Origin: UBA8437 sp963582065
GTDB lineage: Bacteria > Planctomycetota > Planctomycetia > Planctomycetales > Planctomycetaceae
Reading direction: 5' to 3'
DNA: 64,000 nt
Assembly: GCA_963582065.1 (NCBI GenBank)
Contig: CAUZRQ010000009.1
Span: 1 to 64,000 of the forward strand
Below the pieces are notes generated by a model that was not told the origin of the DNA, ran no database searches, and saw only the letters and a list, made by a program, of their open reading frames with translations. Shown here piece by piece: positions 46,153 to 56,512 of this stretch (position 1 is its first letter; the number at the start of each line of letters is the position of its first letter). The position numbers and the translations under genes were made by a program.

Positions 46153-46502
46153 CAGACGGGGATCCGCCACCGGATGACCGGACCATGGAGACCGTCGGGG
46201 TCTACCCCTCAATCACCGAGGCGTCGATCGTCCGCGGCCGACTCGACCAGGCCGGCATCCGCTCTTGGATGCAGGAAGAACTGACCGCCGGGCAACTCTT
46301 CCAGGTCGGCACGGCCCTGGGAGGCATCAAGCTGCAGGTCGCCGACAATGATCTGCAGCGAGCCCGCGAGTTGATCGCCGACGGGCCGTCGCAGGAAATC
46401 ACCGGATCTCCGTGGACCTGCCCGCGATGCGGCAGCGAAGTCGATGCCGGGTTCGAGGTCTGCTGGAGTTGCCAGGCGACACGGGCTGGCCATCCCGACT
46501 AG
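46149..46502 (+). CDS. DUF2007-like plus zinc-ribbon small protein
   Basis: 117 residues. GTG 46149 overlaps the STAS gene stop, so the two are coupled. The N-terminal part fits DUF2007 (VGVYPSITEASIVRGRLDQA, GIKLQVADNDLQRARELIA). The end has CPRCGSEVDAGFEVCWSC, a four-cysteine zinc ribbon. DUF2007 proteins are thought to bind signalling molecules; role unknown. The stop shares CTAG with the convergent thrS. Confidence 0.82.
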   Translation: MTDGDPPPDDRTMETVGVYPSITEASIVRGRLDQAGIRSWMQEELTAGQLFQVGTALGGIKLQVADNDLQRARELIADGPSQEITGSPWTCPRCGSEVDAGFEVCWSCQATRAGHPD

Positions 46503-48688
46503 TAGTCGTTGTCGGCAGCCGTCTCGCCCTCGAAACCCGAGAAATCGCTCTTGATCACCTGGCGGACCTGCCGTCCGTCGATCTCTTCCCGCAGTCTCGC
46601 CACCGCCTGGTCGATGGACATCATGCCCAGGTCCCCATCGATGCGATCCCGCAACGCCACCGAGTCCGCGGCCGCCTCCTTGTCTCCCACCACGGCCATG
46701 TAGGGGATCAACTCCAACTGCGCGTCACGGATCTTCGACTGCACCTTGGCACTCCTGAGGTCCGTCGTTGTCCGTAACCCGGCCGCCTGCAACTGCTCGG
46801 TCACCTGATTCGCGTACCCGGCGTGCCGGTCCTCGCTGATCGGCAACACCCGCACCTGCTCGGGAGCCAGCCACAGCGGAAATGCTCCGGCGAAATGTTC
46901 GATCAGCATCCCCACGAAACGTTCCATCGAGCCGAACGGCGCCCGGTGGATCATCACCGGACGGTGCGGCCGGTTGTCGGAACCGATGTAGTCGAGGTCG
47001 AACCGTTCGGGCAGGTTGTAGTCCAGTTGCACCGTGCCCAGCTGCCATTCGCGTCCGATGCAGTCGCTGACCATGAAATCGGCCTTGGGCCCATAAAAGG
47101 CCGCCTCGCCGGCACACTCCTCGTAGTCCAACCCCGTCTCCTCCAGCACGTTCCGCAGGCTCCGCTCGGCCTGGTCCCAGTTCTCCTGGCTGCCCACGTA
47201 CTTGTCGCTTCCGGATTCACGCAGCGAGAGCTGGACGCGGTAATCGTCGAGGCCGACCGCACCGAGTACGAACTTGACCAACTCGAGCGTCTCGCGGAAT
47301 TCCTGCTCGACCTGGTCGGGCGTACAGAACTGATGCGCGTCGTCCTGGGTCAGACCCCGGACTCGCAGCATTCCATTGAGTTCACCGGATTGCTCGTAAC
47401 GGTACACCGTGCCGAACTCGGCCAACCGCACCGGCAGTTCGCGGTAACTGCGAGGCTGGGCTTTGTAGATCTGCACGTGGTGCGGGCAGTTCATCGGCTT
47501 CAGCAGGAATCGTTCCTGCGTCCGCTCCCAGTGACGCAGGAACGCCACCCGCTCGTCCCTGGTCCCACTGGCCGGGTAACTCGACGTCTCGCAACCCAGC
47601 ACCGCCGCCGCGTCGCACAACGCCTGCTCGTCCTTCTCGCCCAACGCCCCCTCCTCGAGCCTTCGGATCCAACCATCGACCAGTTGACCGGCATCGTGAG
47701 TGAACAGCGGGGCGAACTGCGAGTCACGGTAATAGGGAAAGTGGCCGCTGGTCTCGTACAATTCGACCCGTCCGATGTGTGGCGAGTAGACCGGGTCGTA
47801 GCCCCTGGCCAACAACTCGGCCTTGATGAAATCCTCGAGCCGACTCCTCACGCTGGCACCCTTGGGCATCCACAGGCACAGCCCCTGTCCGACCGCCGGG
47901 CTGATCGCGAACAGCCCGTGCTGCTTGCCCAGCACACGGTGGTCGCGGCGGCGCGCCTCCTCGATCCGCTCGAGGTACGCCGCCTGCTCCTTCTTGCTGA
48001 ACCAGGCGGTGCCGTAGAGACGTTGAAGGCGGCGGCCGTTGCTGGCATCGCCCTTCCAGTGCGAACCGGCGACGCTGAGCAGCTTGAAGGCCTTGATCCG
48101 ACCGGCATCTGGAACGTGCGGACCTCGACAGAGGTCGACGAATTCGCCCTGGCGGTAGAAACTCAGGTCCGGATGCTCGGACAGACCCGTCTCGATGTGC
48201 TCGACCTTCAACTGCTGCTCGAGTTCACGGCAGAACGAGATCGCCTCGTCGCGATCCAGGTGGAACCGCTCGAACGGCTCCGCCTCCTTGACGATCGCGT
48301 GCATCTCCTGTTCGATCCGTTCGAAATCGTCTTCGCGGATCGGCTCGTCCAACTCGAAGTCGTAGTAGAACCCGTTGGCGACGGTCGGCCCGAACGCCAG
48401 GCCGACACCGGGAAAGAGCCGCATCACCGCGCGGGCCATCACGTGAGCACAGCTGTGCCGCATCACGCCCAGCGCCTCGGCATCGCGGTCGGTCAGCAGC
48501 TTCAGGGGAACCGGATCGGCATCGGTCAGCTGACTCAGCGGCCGCATCGCGTCGACCACCGTTCCGTCGATCTCGGCGGCCATCGTCGCCCGTGCCAGCC
48601 GTTCGCCGATTCCCACCGCGACGTCCAGTGCCGTCGCCTCGTCGGGGTGCTCCTGCAGGGTGCCGTCGGGCAGTTGTACCTGGATCAT
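46499..48688 (-). CDS. thrS: Threonyl-tRNA synthetase with an inserted segment
   Basis: Charges tRNA-Thr; class II synthetase of about 729 residues from ATG 48688. TGS domain (MIQVQLPDGTLQEHPDEATA), editing domain with MRHSCAHVMARAVMRL and CRGPHV, catalytic core with FLLKPMNCPHHVQ (zinc Cys), MLRVRGLTQDDAHQF, then the anticodon-binding domain with VRVLPISEDRHAGYA. Between YYRDSQFAP and FLLKPMNCP there are about 55 extra residues (about 328-392) that replace the usual short loop; their role is unknown. The stop shares CTAG with the DUF2007 gene. Confidence 0.93.
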   Translation of the reverse strand: MIQVQLPDGTLQEHPDEATALDVAVGIGERLARATMAAEIDGTVVDAMRPLSQLTDADPVPLKLLTDRDAEALGVMRHSCAHVMARAVMRLFPGVGLAFGPTVANGFYYDFELDEPIREDDFERIEQEMHAIVKEAEPFERFHLDRDEAISFCRELEQQLKVEHIETGLSEHPDLSFYRQGEFVDLCRGPHVPDAGRIKAFKLLSVAGSHWKGDASNGRRLQRLYGTAWFSKKEQAAYLERIEEARRRDHRVLGKQHGLFAISPAVGQGLCLWMPKGASVRSRLEDFIKAELLARGYDPVYSPHIGRVELYETSGHFPYYRDSQFAPLFTHDAGQLVDGWIRRLEEGALGEKDEQALCDAAAVLGCETSSYPASGTRDERVAFLRHWERTQERFLLKPMNCPHHVQIYKAQPRSYRELPVRLAEFGTVYRYEQSGELNGMLRVRGLTQDDAHQFCTPDQVEQEFRETLELVKFVLGAVGLDDYRVQLSLRESGSDKYVGSQENWDQAERSLRNVLEETGLDYEECAGEAAFYGPKADFMVSDCIGREWQLGTVQLDYNLPERFDLDYIGSDNRPHRPVMIHRAPFGSMERFVGMLIEHFAGAFPLWLAPEQVRVLPISEDRHAGYANQVTEQLQAAGLRTTTDLRSAKVQSKIRDAQLELIPYMAVVGDKEAAADSVALRDRIDGDLGMMSIDQAVARLREEIDGRQVRQVIKSDFSGFEGETAADNDY

Positions 48689-48838
48689 CGTCGCCTCGAC
48701 TCTCTCCAACACGCACCCGGCCGCTACGAAAGGCCGACGTACGAGTCGGTGGATTGGGTTCGCGGGTCCATGTAAGGGAGTTGCTCGGGGAGCGTCAACA
48801 CCGGCCAGGACGTCCGGCGACGACGGCGTCCACCTTGC

Positions 48839-48868
48839 TTGACGACGCCGCGCAACAGACGCTAGCTT
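48839..48868 (+). promoter_or_regulatory. Promoter of tRNA-Val
   Basis: TTGACG at 48839-48844 and TAGCTT at 48863-48868, spacer 18, ending 10 bases before the tRNA-Val 5' end. Predicted by eye. Confidence 0.55.
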
Positions 48869-48878
48869 TGCGGGTCGA

Positions 48879-48953
48879 GGACGATTAGCTCAGCCCGGTT
48901 AGAGCGCCACGTTGACATCGTGGAAGTCACTGGTTCAAATCCAGTATCGTCCA
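48879..48953 (+). tRNA. tRNA-Val(GAC)
   Basis: 75 bases: acceptor arms GGACGAT and ATCGTCC with discriminator A, D arm with TTAGCTCAG, anticodon stem CCACG/CGTGG around loop TTGACAT (anticodon GAC), T arm ACTGG/CCAGT with loop TTCAAAT. CCA not encoded. Reads GUC and GUU valine codons. Confidence 0.95.
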
Positions 48954-48989
48954 CTCCGGGGTCGACCCCAGGGCGTCGAGAACGCGAAA

Positions 48990-49038
48990 GAACGATCGAG
49001 GCCCGGCATCTCTACTGGATGCCGGGCCTCGATCGTTC
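48990..49038. terminator. Perfect 21-bp hairpin between tRNA-Val and the isomerase gene
   Basis: Two 21-base arms at 48990-49010 and 49018-49038 are exact reverse complements around the 7-base loop TCTACTG. It sits downstream of both converging genes (tRNA-Val on plus, the isomerase on minus) and has no long T-run, so it is probably a bidirectional terminator or a stable RNA 3' end. Confidence 0.7.
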
Positions 49039-49068
49039 CTGTCTGTCGACCTCACGTCGACCCGCCGC

Positions 49069-50259
49069 TCAACGCCGCGTCGCCGGCGCGGTCCGAGGCA
49101 CGGTGCCCCCGGCGGGACGGACACCCGAAGACGGCTTCTTCGCCGTGGCGGGACGGTTGAAACCCGCCTGCCGGGTCGGTCGTGCCACCGCACCGGTGGT
49201 CGTGTTCCTCAGGTAGTTGTCCACTCGGGTCCGCCCCTTGATCGCCAGCAGGTGACGGGCCATCTCGGTCTGCGACTTCTGGTCGGTCACCATCTTGACC
49301 AGGTATTCTCGCACGTCCTTCATCGCAAACTCAGGCTTGGTGTGTCCCTCGCACTTGAGGATCCCGTAACGAGACTGCGTTGGTGGTCCGTACTGGATGA
49401 TCGCCGAGATTTCACCGAGCTTCAGCTTGAACGCCGCCGCCTCGAGCTTGGGGAACTCGTGGTGCCGTCGAACCGGTGGAATCAACCCGCCCAGTGATCG
49501 GCTGTTGGGTTCGATGGAATCCCGCTTGGCGATCCGTTCGAAGTCATCGGGGTTCTTCTGCAGGGCATTCCAGGCCTCGTTGGCTCGGCGGATGTTCTCG
49601 TAGACGACCAGCCGCACCTTGACCCGGGGACCGAAGTGATGTTCGTAAGCCGTCTTAAGATCCTGCTCCTTGACGGTCACCGTCGCTCCGACCAGCTTCT
49701 TCATCGCCATCGCCGGCCAGATCCGGTTCCGGTGATATTGCTCGGGCGTGATGTTATGGCGGGTCCTGAGAATCTGGTACCACTGCGAGGGCTCCATACC
49801 GGTTTCCTTACACAGCCGCACGACCTCCTGCTTGACCTCGGCGTCGGTCACGGTGATCCTTCGGCGGCCGCACTCCAGTTCGATCACCTTCCGGTTGACC
49901 AGTTCGTCAAGCACCTCGGCCCCGATTCTCGCGATGCACTCCTTGGCCAACTCGTCGCGAGTGATGAAATTGGTCTTGCCCCCCGTGGTCGCGATCCGGG
50001 CCATGTGCTGCACCTTGCGAACCGGCCGCACGCGGGTGGTGCCGGTGCCCCGGGTCCTTCCGGCCGAACTGACCTGGGCAACCCCCTCGGCGGGTGTCCG
50101 CATCTGCAACGCCACCGCCGCGATCACCACGACAACCAACGTTCCGCCCAGGATAAGCACCAGGCGAGGTGAACTGGATATCAGAGCCAGCCGAGATTTC
50201 ACCCAACTCACGATCTGTTGTTCGGGGGCATCAGGGCGTGTCTCGGGTTGTTGGGCCAT
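49069..50259 (-). CDS. Membrane-anchored peptidyl-prolyl cis-trans isomerase (SurA/PpiC type)
   Basis: 396 residues from ATG 50259. After a short cytoplasmic Ser/Gln-rich start comes a single anchor (LVLILGGTLVVVVIAAVALQ). The periplasmic part has a SurA-like N-terminal helical region (ARIGAEVLDELVNRKVIELE) and a parvulin domain suggested by VKVRLVVYENIRRANEAW, FERIAKRDSIEPNSRSLGGL and AAFKLKLGEISAIIQ, then a Pro/Ala/Arg-rich tail. Would help fold exported proteins. The 21-bp hairpin lies just past its stop. Confidence 0.83.
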   Translation of the reverse strand: MAQQPETRPDAPEQQIVSWVKSRLALISSSPRLVLILGGTLVVVVIAAVALQMRTPAEGVAQVSSAGRTRGTGTTRVRPVRKVQHMARIATTGGKTNFITRDELAKECIARIGAEVLDELVNRKVIELECGRRRITVTDAEVKQEVVRLCKETGMEPSQWYQILRTRHNITPEQYHRNRIWPAMAMKKLVGATVTVKEQDLKTAYEHHFGPRVKVRLVVYENIRRANEAWNALQKNPDDFERIAKRDSIEPNSRSLGGLIPPVRRHHEFPKLEAAAFKLKLGEISAIIQYGPPTQSRYGILKCEGHTKPEFAMKDVREYLVKMVTDQKSQTEMARHLLAIKGRTRVDNYLRNTTTGAVARPTRQAGFNRPATAKKPSSGVRPAGGTVPRTAPATRR

Positions 50260-50470
50260 CTTGCCGATCCTCAGCACCGCCAGAGCAGACAAATCCTCTT
50301 CTCCGACCGTCTCCGGCCGGCCCCGACCTGTTCGGGGCGGCGGACTCTAGTTCACGCTGCTTCCAAGGGTCAACATCGCTTCGACACCGCCGGACACCCT
50401 CGATCCCCGTAAGATTCGGGCACCATCGGCGAACCACCAACGACACCGACCCTGTCGTGAATCGACGTCG

Positions 50471-50500
50471 TTGGACGCAACATCGGGGCAGAGCTACAAT
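50471..50500 (+). promoter_or_regulatory. Promoter of the SPFH gene
   Basis: TTGGAC at 50471-50476 and TACAAT at 50495-50500, spacer 18, about 60 bases before ATG 50563. It lies in the 303-base gap between this gene and the divergent isomerase, which otherwise shows nothing clear. Predicted by eye. Confidence 0.4.
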
Positions 50501-50562
50501 CCCCGTGCGGCCGTGGCGCCGCCGACCAGAAACACAGACAATTGACCCCGGGAACGACCACC

Positions 50563-51654
50563 ATGGGTTTCTTCGACAAGCTCAAGGGAGAGTTGATCGA
50601 CGTCATCGAGTGGAGCAACCAGGAACCACACGTGCTCGTCTGGAAATTCCCTCGGTACAACAACGAGATCAAGAACGGCGCCCAGTTGATCGTGCGTCCA
50701 GGACAACAGGCGATCTTCGTCCACGAAGGACAAACTGCCGATGTCCTCGACCCCGGCCGCTACGAACTCGATACCAACAACATCCCGATCCTCAGCACAC
50801 TGCAGGGCTGGAAACACGGATTCCAGAGCCCGTTCAAGTGCGACATCTTCTTCATCGGCACCCGCCAGGCCACCGACCTCAAATGGGGCACCCCCAACCC
50901 GATTCCGCTGCGGGACCCCGACTTCGGCATGATCCGGATTCGCGCCTTCGGCAGCTACACGCTGAAGGTCATCGACCCCAAGCCGTTGCTCGAGGAGATG
51001 GCCGGATCGCAGGAACAATTCGATTTCTCGGCCGTCGACACGCTGCTCCGCAGCCTGATCGTGCAGTCCTTCAGTGAACACGTGGCCGAGTCGGGCATCG
51101 CCGCCTTCGATCTGGCTGCCAACTACTCGGAAGTGTCCCAGGCGACTCGAGAGAAGGTCTGCGAGAATATCGACGACGAGTACGGGCTGGAGATCACCCA
51201 GCTGATGATCGTCAACGTGTCGTTTCCCGACGAGGTCGAGAAGGCGATCGACTCGAGAGCCGCGATGAAAGCGATTGGCAACATGCAGCAGTACCAGCAG
51301 TACCAGCTGGGCAACGCGATGCCCGAGATCGCCCGCAACTCGGGGGGCGGAACGGCTGCCGACGGAATGGGCCTGGGGATGGGGCTCGCGATGGCCGGGC
51401 AGATGGCCGGAGCCGTCGGCACCGGACAGACCGGTGCCGCTCCCCCGCCCGTGCCCGTGCCCGTCGGATTCCACGTGGCCGCCGACGGCAGCACTCAGGG
51501 ACCTTTCCCGGCCTCAGAACTGGGTGGCAAGATCACGCCCGAGACGCTCGTCTGGAGCCAGGGCATGGACGCCTGGACGCCTGCCGTGCAGGTCCCGCAA
51601 CTGGCGGGTCTCTTCGCGACACCGCCGCCACCGCCACCGCCACCGCCGGCCTGA
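50563..51654 (+). CDS. SPFH/band-7-like protein with C-terminal GYF_2 domain and polyproline end
   Basis: 363 residues, no signal peptide. The N-terminal half matches SPFH/virion-like proteins (GFFDKLKGELIDVIEW, RPGQQAIFVHEGQTADVLDP, KCDIFFIGTRQATDLKWGTP, IRIRAFGSYTLKVIDPKPLL). A Gly/Met/Gln-rich linker follows, then a DUF4339/GYF_2-like domain (GFHVAADGSTQGPFPASELG, TLVWSQGMDAWTPAVQVPQL) and nine consecutive prolines before the last alanine. GYF domains bind proline-rich peptides, so the protein may bind itself or partners. Membrane attachment is not certain. Confidence 0.82.
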   Translation: MGFFDKLKGELIDVIEWSNQEPHVLVWKFPRYNNEIKNGAQLIVRPGQQAIFVHEGQTADVLDPGRYELDTNNIPILSTLQGWKHGFQSPFKCDIFFIGTRQATDLKWGTPNPIPLRDPDFGMIRIRAFGSYTLKVIDPKPLLEEMAGSQEQFDFSAVDTLLRSLIVQSFSEHVAESGIAAFDLAANYSEVSQATREKVCENIDDEYGLEITQLMIVNVSFPDEVEKAIDSRAAMKAIGNMQQYQQYQLGNAMPEIARNSGGGTAADGMGLGMGLAMAGQMAGAVGTGQTGAAPPPVPVPVGFHVAADGSTQGPFPASELGGKITPETLVWSQGMDAWTPAVQVPQLAGLFATPPPPPPPPPA

Positions 51655-51805
51655 ACCGATCGGGCCACCCTCGTCGACGGCATCACACCTGGATCCTGGA
51701 CCGCCGAGGCGGCTGAGCCGCTGCCGGGTAGCGTTGCACGACCACCGGGACCGGTCTACAACCGACGATCCGTCGCAGGCGTTCGGTTTTTGAGAGAGCA
51801 CCCTC

Positions 51806-53038
51806 ATGGCCCGGGTCAACGACCACTACCTGAAACTCCAGGCCGGGTACCTGTTCCCGGAAATTGCTCGCCGGGTCAACGCATTCGTCGACGCGAATGA
51901 CGGGGCCGACGTGATCCGGCTGGGCATCGGTGACGTGACCGAGCCACTTCCCCCGGCGATCATCGCCGCGATGCACGCCGCCGTTGACGAGATGGGAGAC
52001 CGCGAGACCTTCCGCGGGTACGGGCCCGAACAGGGGTACGAGTTCCTCCGCGAGGCCGTGGCCGACCGGGCGTTCGCCCCACGCGGGGTCGAGATCTCGA
52101 CCGACGAGATCTTCATTTCCGACGGGTCCAAGTGCGACACCGGAAACATCCTGGACATCTTCGGTGCCGACAACACCGTCGCGGTGATCGACCCCGTCTA
52201 CCCGGTCTATGTCGACACCAACGTGATGGCCGGGCGCACCGGGGCCGCCACCGAGGATGGACGGTTCGAGGGCCTGGTCTACCTGCCGGTCACCGCCGAA
52301 AACGACTTCGTGGCCCCCCTGCCCGACCGGCCCGTCGACCTGGTCTACCTCTGCTACCCCAACAACCCCACCGGCACGGTGGCCAGCCGCGAGACTCTCA
52401 CCGCCTGGGTCGAGTTCGCCCGTGAACACGACACGATCATCCTCTTCGACGCCGCCTACGAGGCCTACATCACCGACCCCCAGATCCCTCACTCGATCTA
52501 CGAAATCGACGGCGCCCGGGAGGTGGCGATCGAGTTCCGCAGCTTCAGCAAAAACGCCGGGTTCACCGGTATCCGCTGTGCCTGCACGGTCATCCCTCGC
52601 GAGTTGACTGGCACCACCTCCTCCGGAGAACGCATCGACGTCCATCGACTGTGGAACCGGCGGCACAGCACCAAGTTCAACGGCGTCTCCTACCCCGTGC
52701 AACGGGGAGCCGAGGCGGCCTACAGTCCCGAGGGTCAGCAACAGGTCGCCGACCTGGTCCGCTTCTACCTCGACAATGCCCGGCTGCTCCGCGAGGGTCT
52801 CGAGGCGGTCGAGATCACCGTCTACGGCGGTGTCAACGCCCCCTACGTCTGGTTGAAGACGCCCGGGGGGGTCGAGAGTTGGACCTTCTTCGACCAGTTG
52901 CTCGCACAGGCCCACCTGGTCGGTACGCCCGGCAGCGGGTTCGGTGCCGCCGGCGAAGGGTATTTCCGACTCAGTGCCTTCAACAGCCGGGCCAACGTCG
53001 AGGAGGCGGTGCGGCGGTTCCAGCAACTGGTTGGCTGA
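51806..53038 (+). CDS. dapL: LL-diaminopimelate aminotransferase
   Basis: Makes LL-diaminopimelate directly from tetrahydrodipicolinate in the short lysine/peptidoglycan-precursor pathway used by planctomycetes, chlamydiae and plants. 410 residues: LKLQAGYLFPEIARRVNAF, VIRLGIGDVTEPLPPAI, YCYPNNPTGTV-like LCYPNNPTGTVASRE, LFDAAYEAYITD, and the PLP lysine in EFRSFSKNAGFTGIRCA. Length is normal. Nothing else of the pathway is in the window. Confidence 0.95.
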   Translation: MARVNDHYLKLQAGYLFPEIARRVNAFVDANDGADVIRLGIGDVTEPLPPAIIAAMHAAVDEMGDRETFRGYGPEQGYEFLREAVADRAFAPRGVEISTDEIFISDGSKCDTGNILDIFGADNTVAVIDPVYPVYVDTNVMAGRTGAATEDGRFEGLVYLPVTAENDFVAPLPDRPVDLVYLCYPNNPTGTVASRETLTAWVEFAREHDTIILFDAAYEAYITDPQIPHSIYEIDGAREVAIEFRSFSKNAGFTGIRCACTVIPRELTGTTSSGERIDVHRLWNRRHSTKFNGVSYPVQRGAEAAYSPEGQQQVADLVRFYLDNARLLREGLEAVEITVYGGVNAPYVWLKTPGGVESWTFFDQLLAQAHLVGTPGSGFGAAGEGYFRLSAFNSRANVEEAVRRFQQLVG

Positions 53039-53088
53039 GGCACGCTCTCGACAGTCGACGCCGAATCCTCACGTCTTCGGCGACTCGC

Positions 53089-55191
<2,103 letters not shown>

Positions 55192-55252
55192 CGAAGTCGC
55201 CGTCGGGGAGGGGTGCGTTTCCACTTTAGGACCGGTGGGGGGGGAGGGTCAA

Positions 55253-55288
55253 CCATCGTCCCGGCCATCGTCCCGGCCATCGTCCCGA
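55253..55288. repeat. Three 12-bp tandem repeats between ftsH and dxr
   Basis: CCATCGTCCCGG is repeated twice and then nearly a third time (last base A). It lies in the shared upstream region of the divergent ftsH and dxr genes and could be a variable-number repeat or binding sites. Confidence 0.75.
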
Positions 55289-55296
55289 TACCCCGC

Positions 55297-55326
55297 TTGT
55301 CGGCCTCGCGTGTTCCTTCCTAGAAT
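55297..55326 (+). promoter_or_regulatory. Promoter of dxr
   Basis: TTGTCG at 55297-55302 and TAGAAT at 55321-55326, spacer 18, about 44 bases before ATG 55370. Predicted by eye. Confidence 0.4.
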
Positions 55327-55369
55327 GACGGTTCCCCCGCTTCATCCCGTCTCCGGCGATCTCTTCCGA

Positions 55370-56512
55370 ATGAACCGCATCGCCGTTCTCGGTTCCACCG
55401 GCTCGATCGGGACCAGTTGCCTGGAGGTCATCGCGGCTCATCCGTCGGAGATGACCTTGGTCGGCGTTTCGGCCAACCGCAGTTGGGAGTTGCTTGGCCA
55501 GCAATCAACCACCTTCGCGCCCCGCTACGCGGTGCTCTGCGACGAGTCGCTCTCCGGCCAGGTCGACACCTCCGTCTTCGGTAGCCGCACCGAGTTGCTG
55601 TTTGGCGACGAGGGCATCCAGCGTCTGGTGACCGACGACCAGACCGACGTGGTCGTCACCGGAATCGTCGGAGCCGCGGGACTGCGTGGCACGTGGGCGG
55701 CCCTGGAGAGCGGCAAGCGGGTGGCGGTGGCCAACAAGGAGACCCTGGTCGTGGCCGGACCGCTGGTGATGGAACTGGCCGAGCGACGGGGTGCGGAAGT
55801 GATCCCCGTCGACAGCGAACACAGTGCCGTCTTCCAGGCCATGCAGGCGGGCCACTCCCGGGAGATCCGCCGCATCGTGTTGACCTCCAGCGGCGGACCG
55901 TTCCGTGGAAGCACGGCCGAACAACTTGCCGAGGTGACTCCCGACCAGGCCCTGGCCCACCCAACCTGGCAGATGGGTCCCAAGATCACCGTCGACAGCG
56001 CAACGATGATGAACAAGGCATTGGAAGTGATCGAGGCCAAGTGGCTGTTCGGACTCGAGGTGGACCAGATCGAGGTGGCCGTACACCCGCAGTCGATCGT
56101 GCACTCGATGGTCGAGTTCGTTGACGGTTCGGTCATCGCTCAACTGTCGCCCCCCGACATGAAACTGCCGATCCAGTACGCGTTGACCTACCCCGACCGC
56201 GTCTCCACATCCACCGGCTCGATCGACTTCACCATCCCCTTCTCACTCGACTTCGAACCCCCCGACCTCGATGCCTTTCCCGCGCTGCGACTGGGATTCG
56301 AGGTGGCGCGTCGAGGCGGGACCGCCGGTGCGGTGCTCAACGCCGCCAACGAGGCCGCCGTCGAACGCTTCCTTGACGGACGACTCGGATTCAACGACAT
56401 TCCTCGGTTGTGCCAGGATCTCCTGGACAACCACGACTTTGATCCATCCCCGAATCTCGACGAACTGCTGCGACAGGATCGTCGGGCACGCGCGGAGGCG
56501 GAACTTTGGTGA
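55370..56512 (+). CDS. dxr: 1-deoxy-D-xylulose 5-phosphate reductoisomerase
   Basis: First committed step of the MEP isoprenoid pathway (DXP to MEP, NADPH). 380 residues: NADPH fold RIAVLGSTGSIGTSCLEVIA, the conserved VANKETLVVAG, EVIPVDSEHSAVFQAMQ, LTSSGGPFRG and the substrate/metal region HPTWQMGPKITVDSATMMNK, then EVAVHPQSIVHSMVEF. Length is normal. The GTG of rseP overlaps its stop (GTGA), as seen in many bacteria with dxr-rseP coupling. Confidence 0.96.
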   Translation: MNRIAVLGSTGSIGTSCLEVIAAHPSEMTLVGVSANRSWELLGQQSTTFAPRYAVLCDESLSGQVDTSVFGSRTELLFGDEGIQRLVTDDQTDVVVTGIVGAAGLRGTWAALESGKRVAVANKETLVVAGPLVMELAERRGAEVIPVDSEHSAVFQAMQAGHSREIRRIVLTSSGGPFRGSTAEQLAEVTPDQALAHPTWQMGPKITVDSATMMNKALEVIEAKWLFGLEVDQIEVAVHPQSIVHSMVEFVDGSVIAQLSPPDMKLPIQYALTYPDRVSTSTGSIDFTIPFSLDFEPPDLDAFPALRLGFEVARRGGTAGAVLNAANEAAVERFLDGRLGFNDIPRLCQDLLDNHDFDPSPNLDELLRQDRRARAEAELW

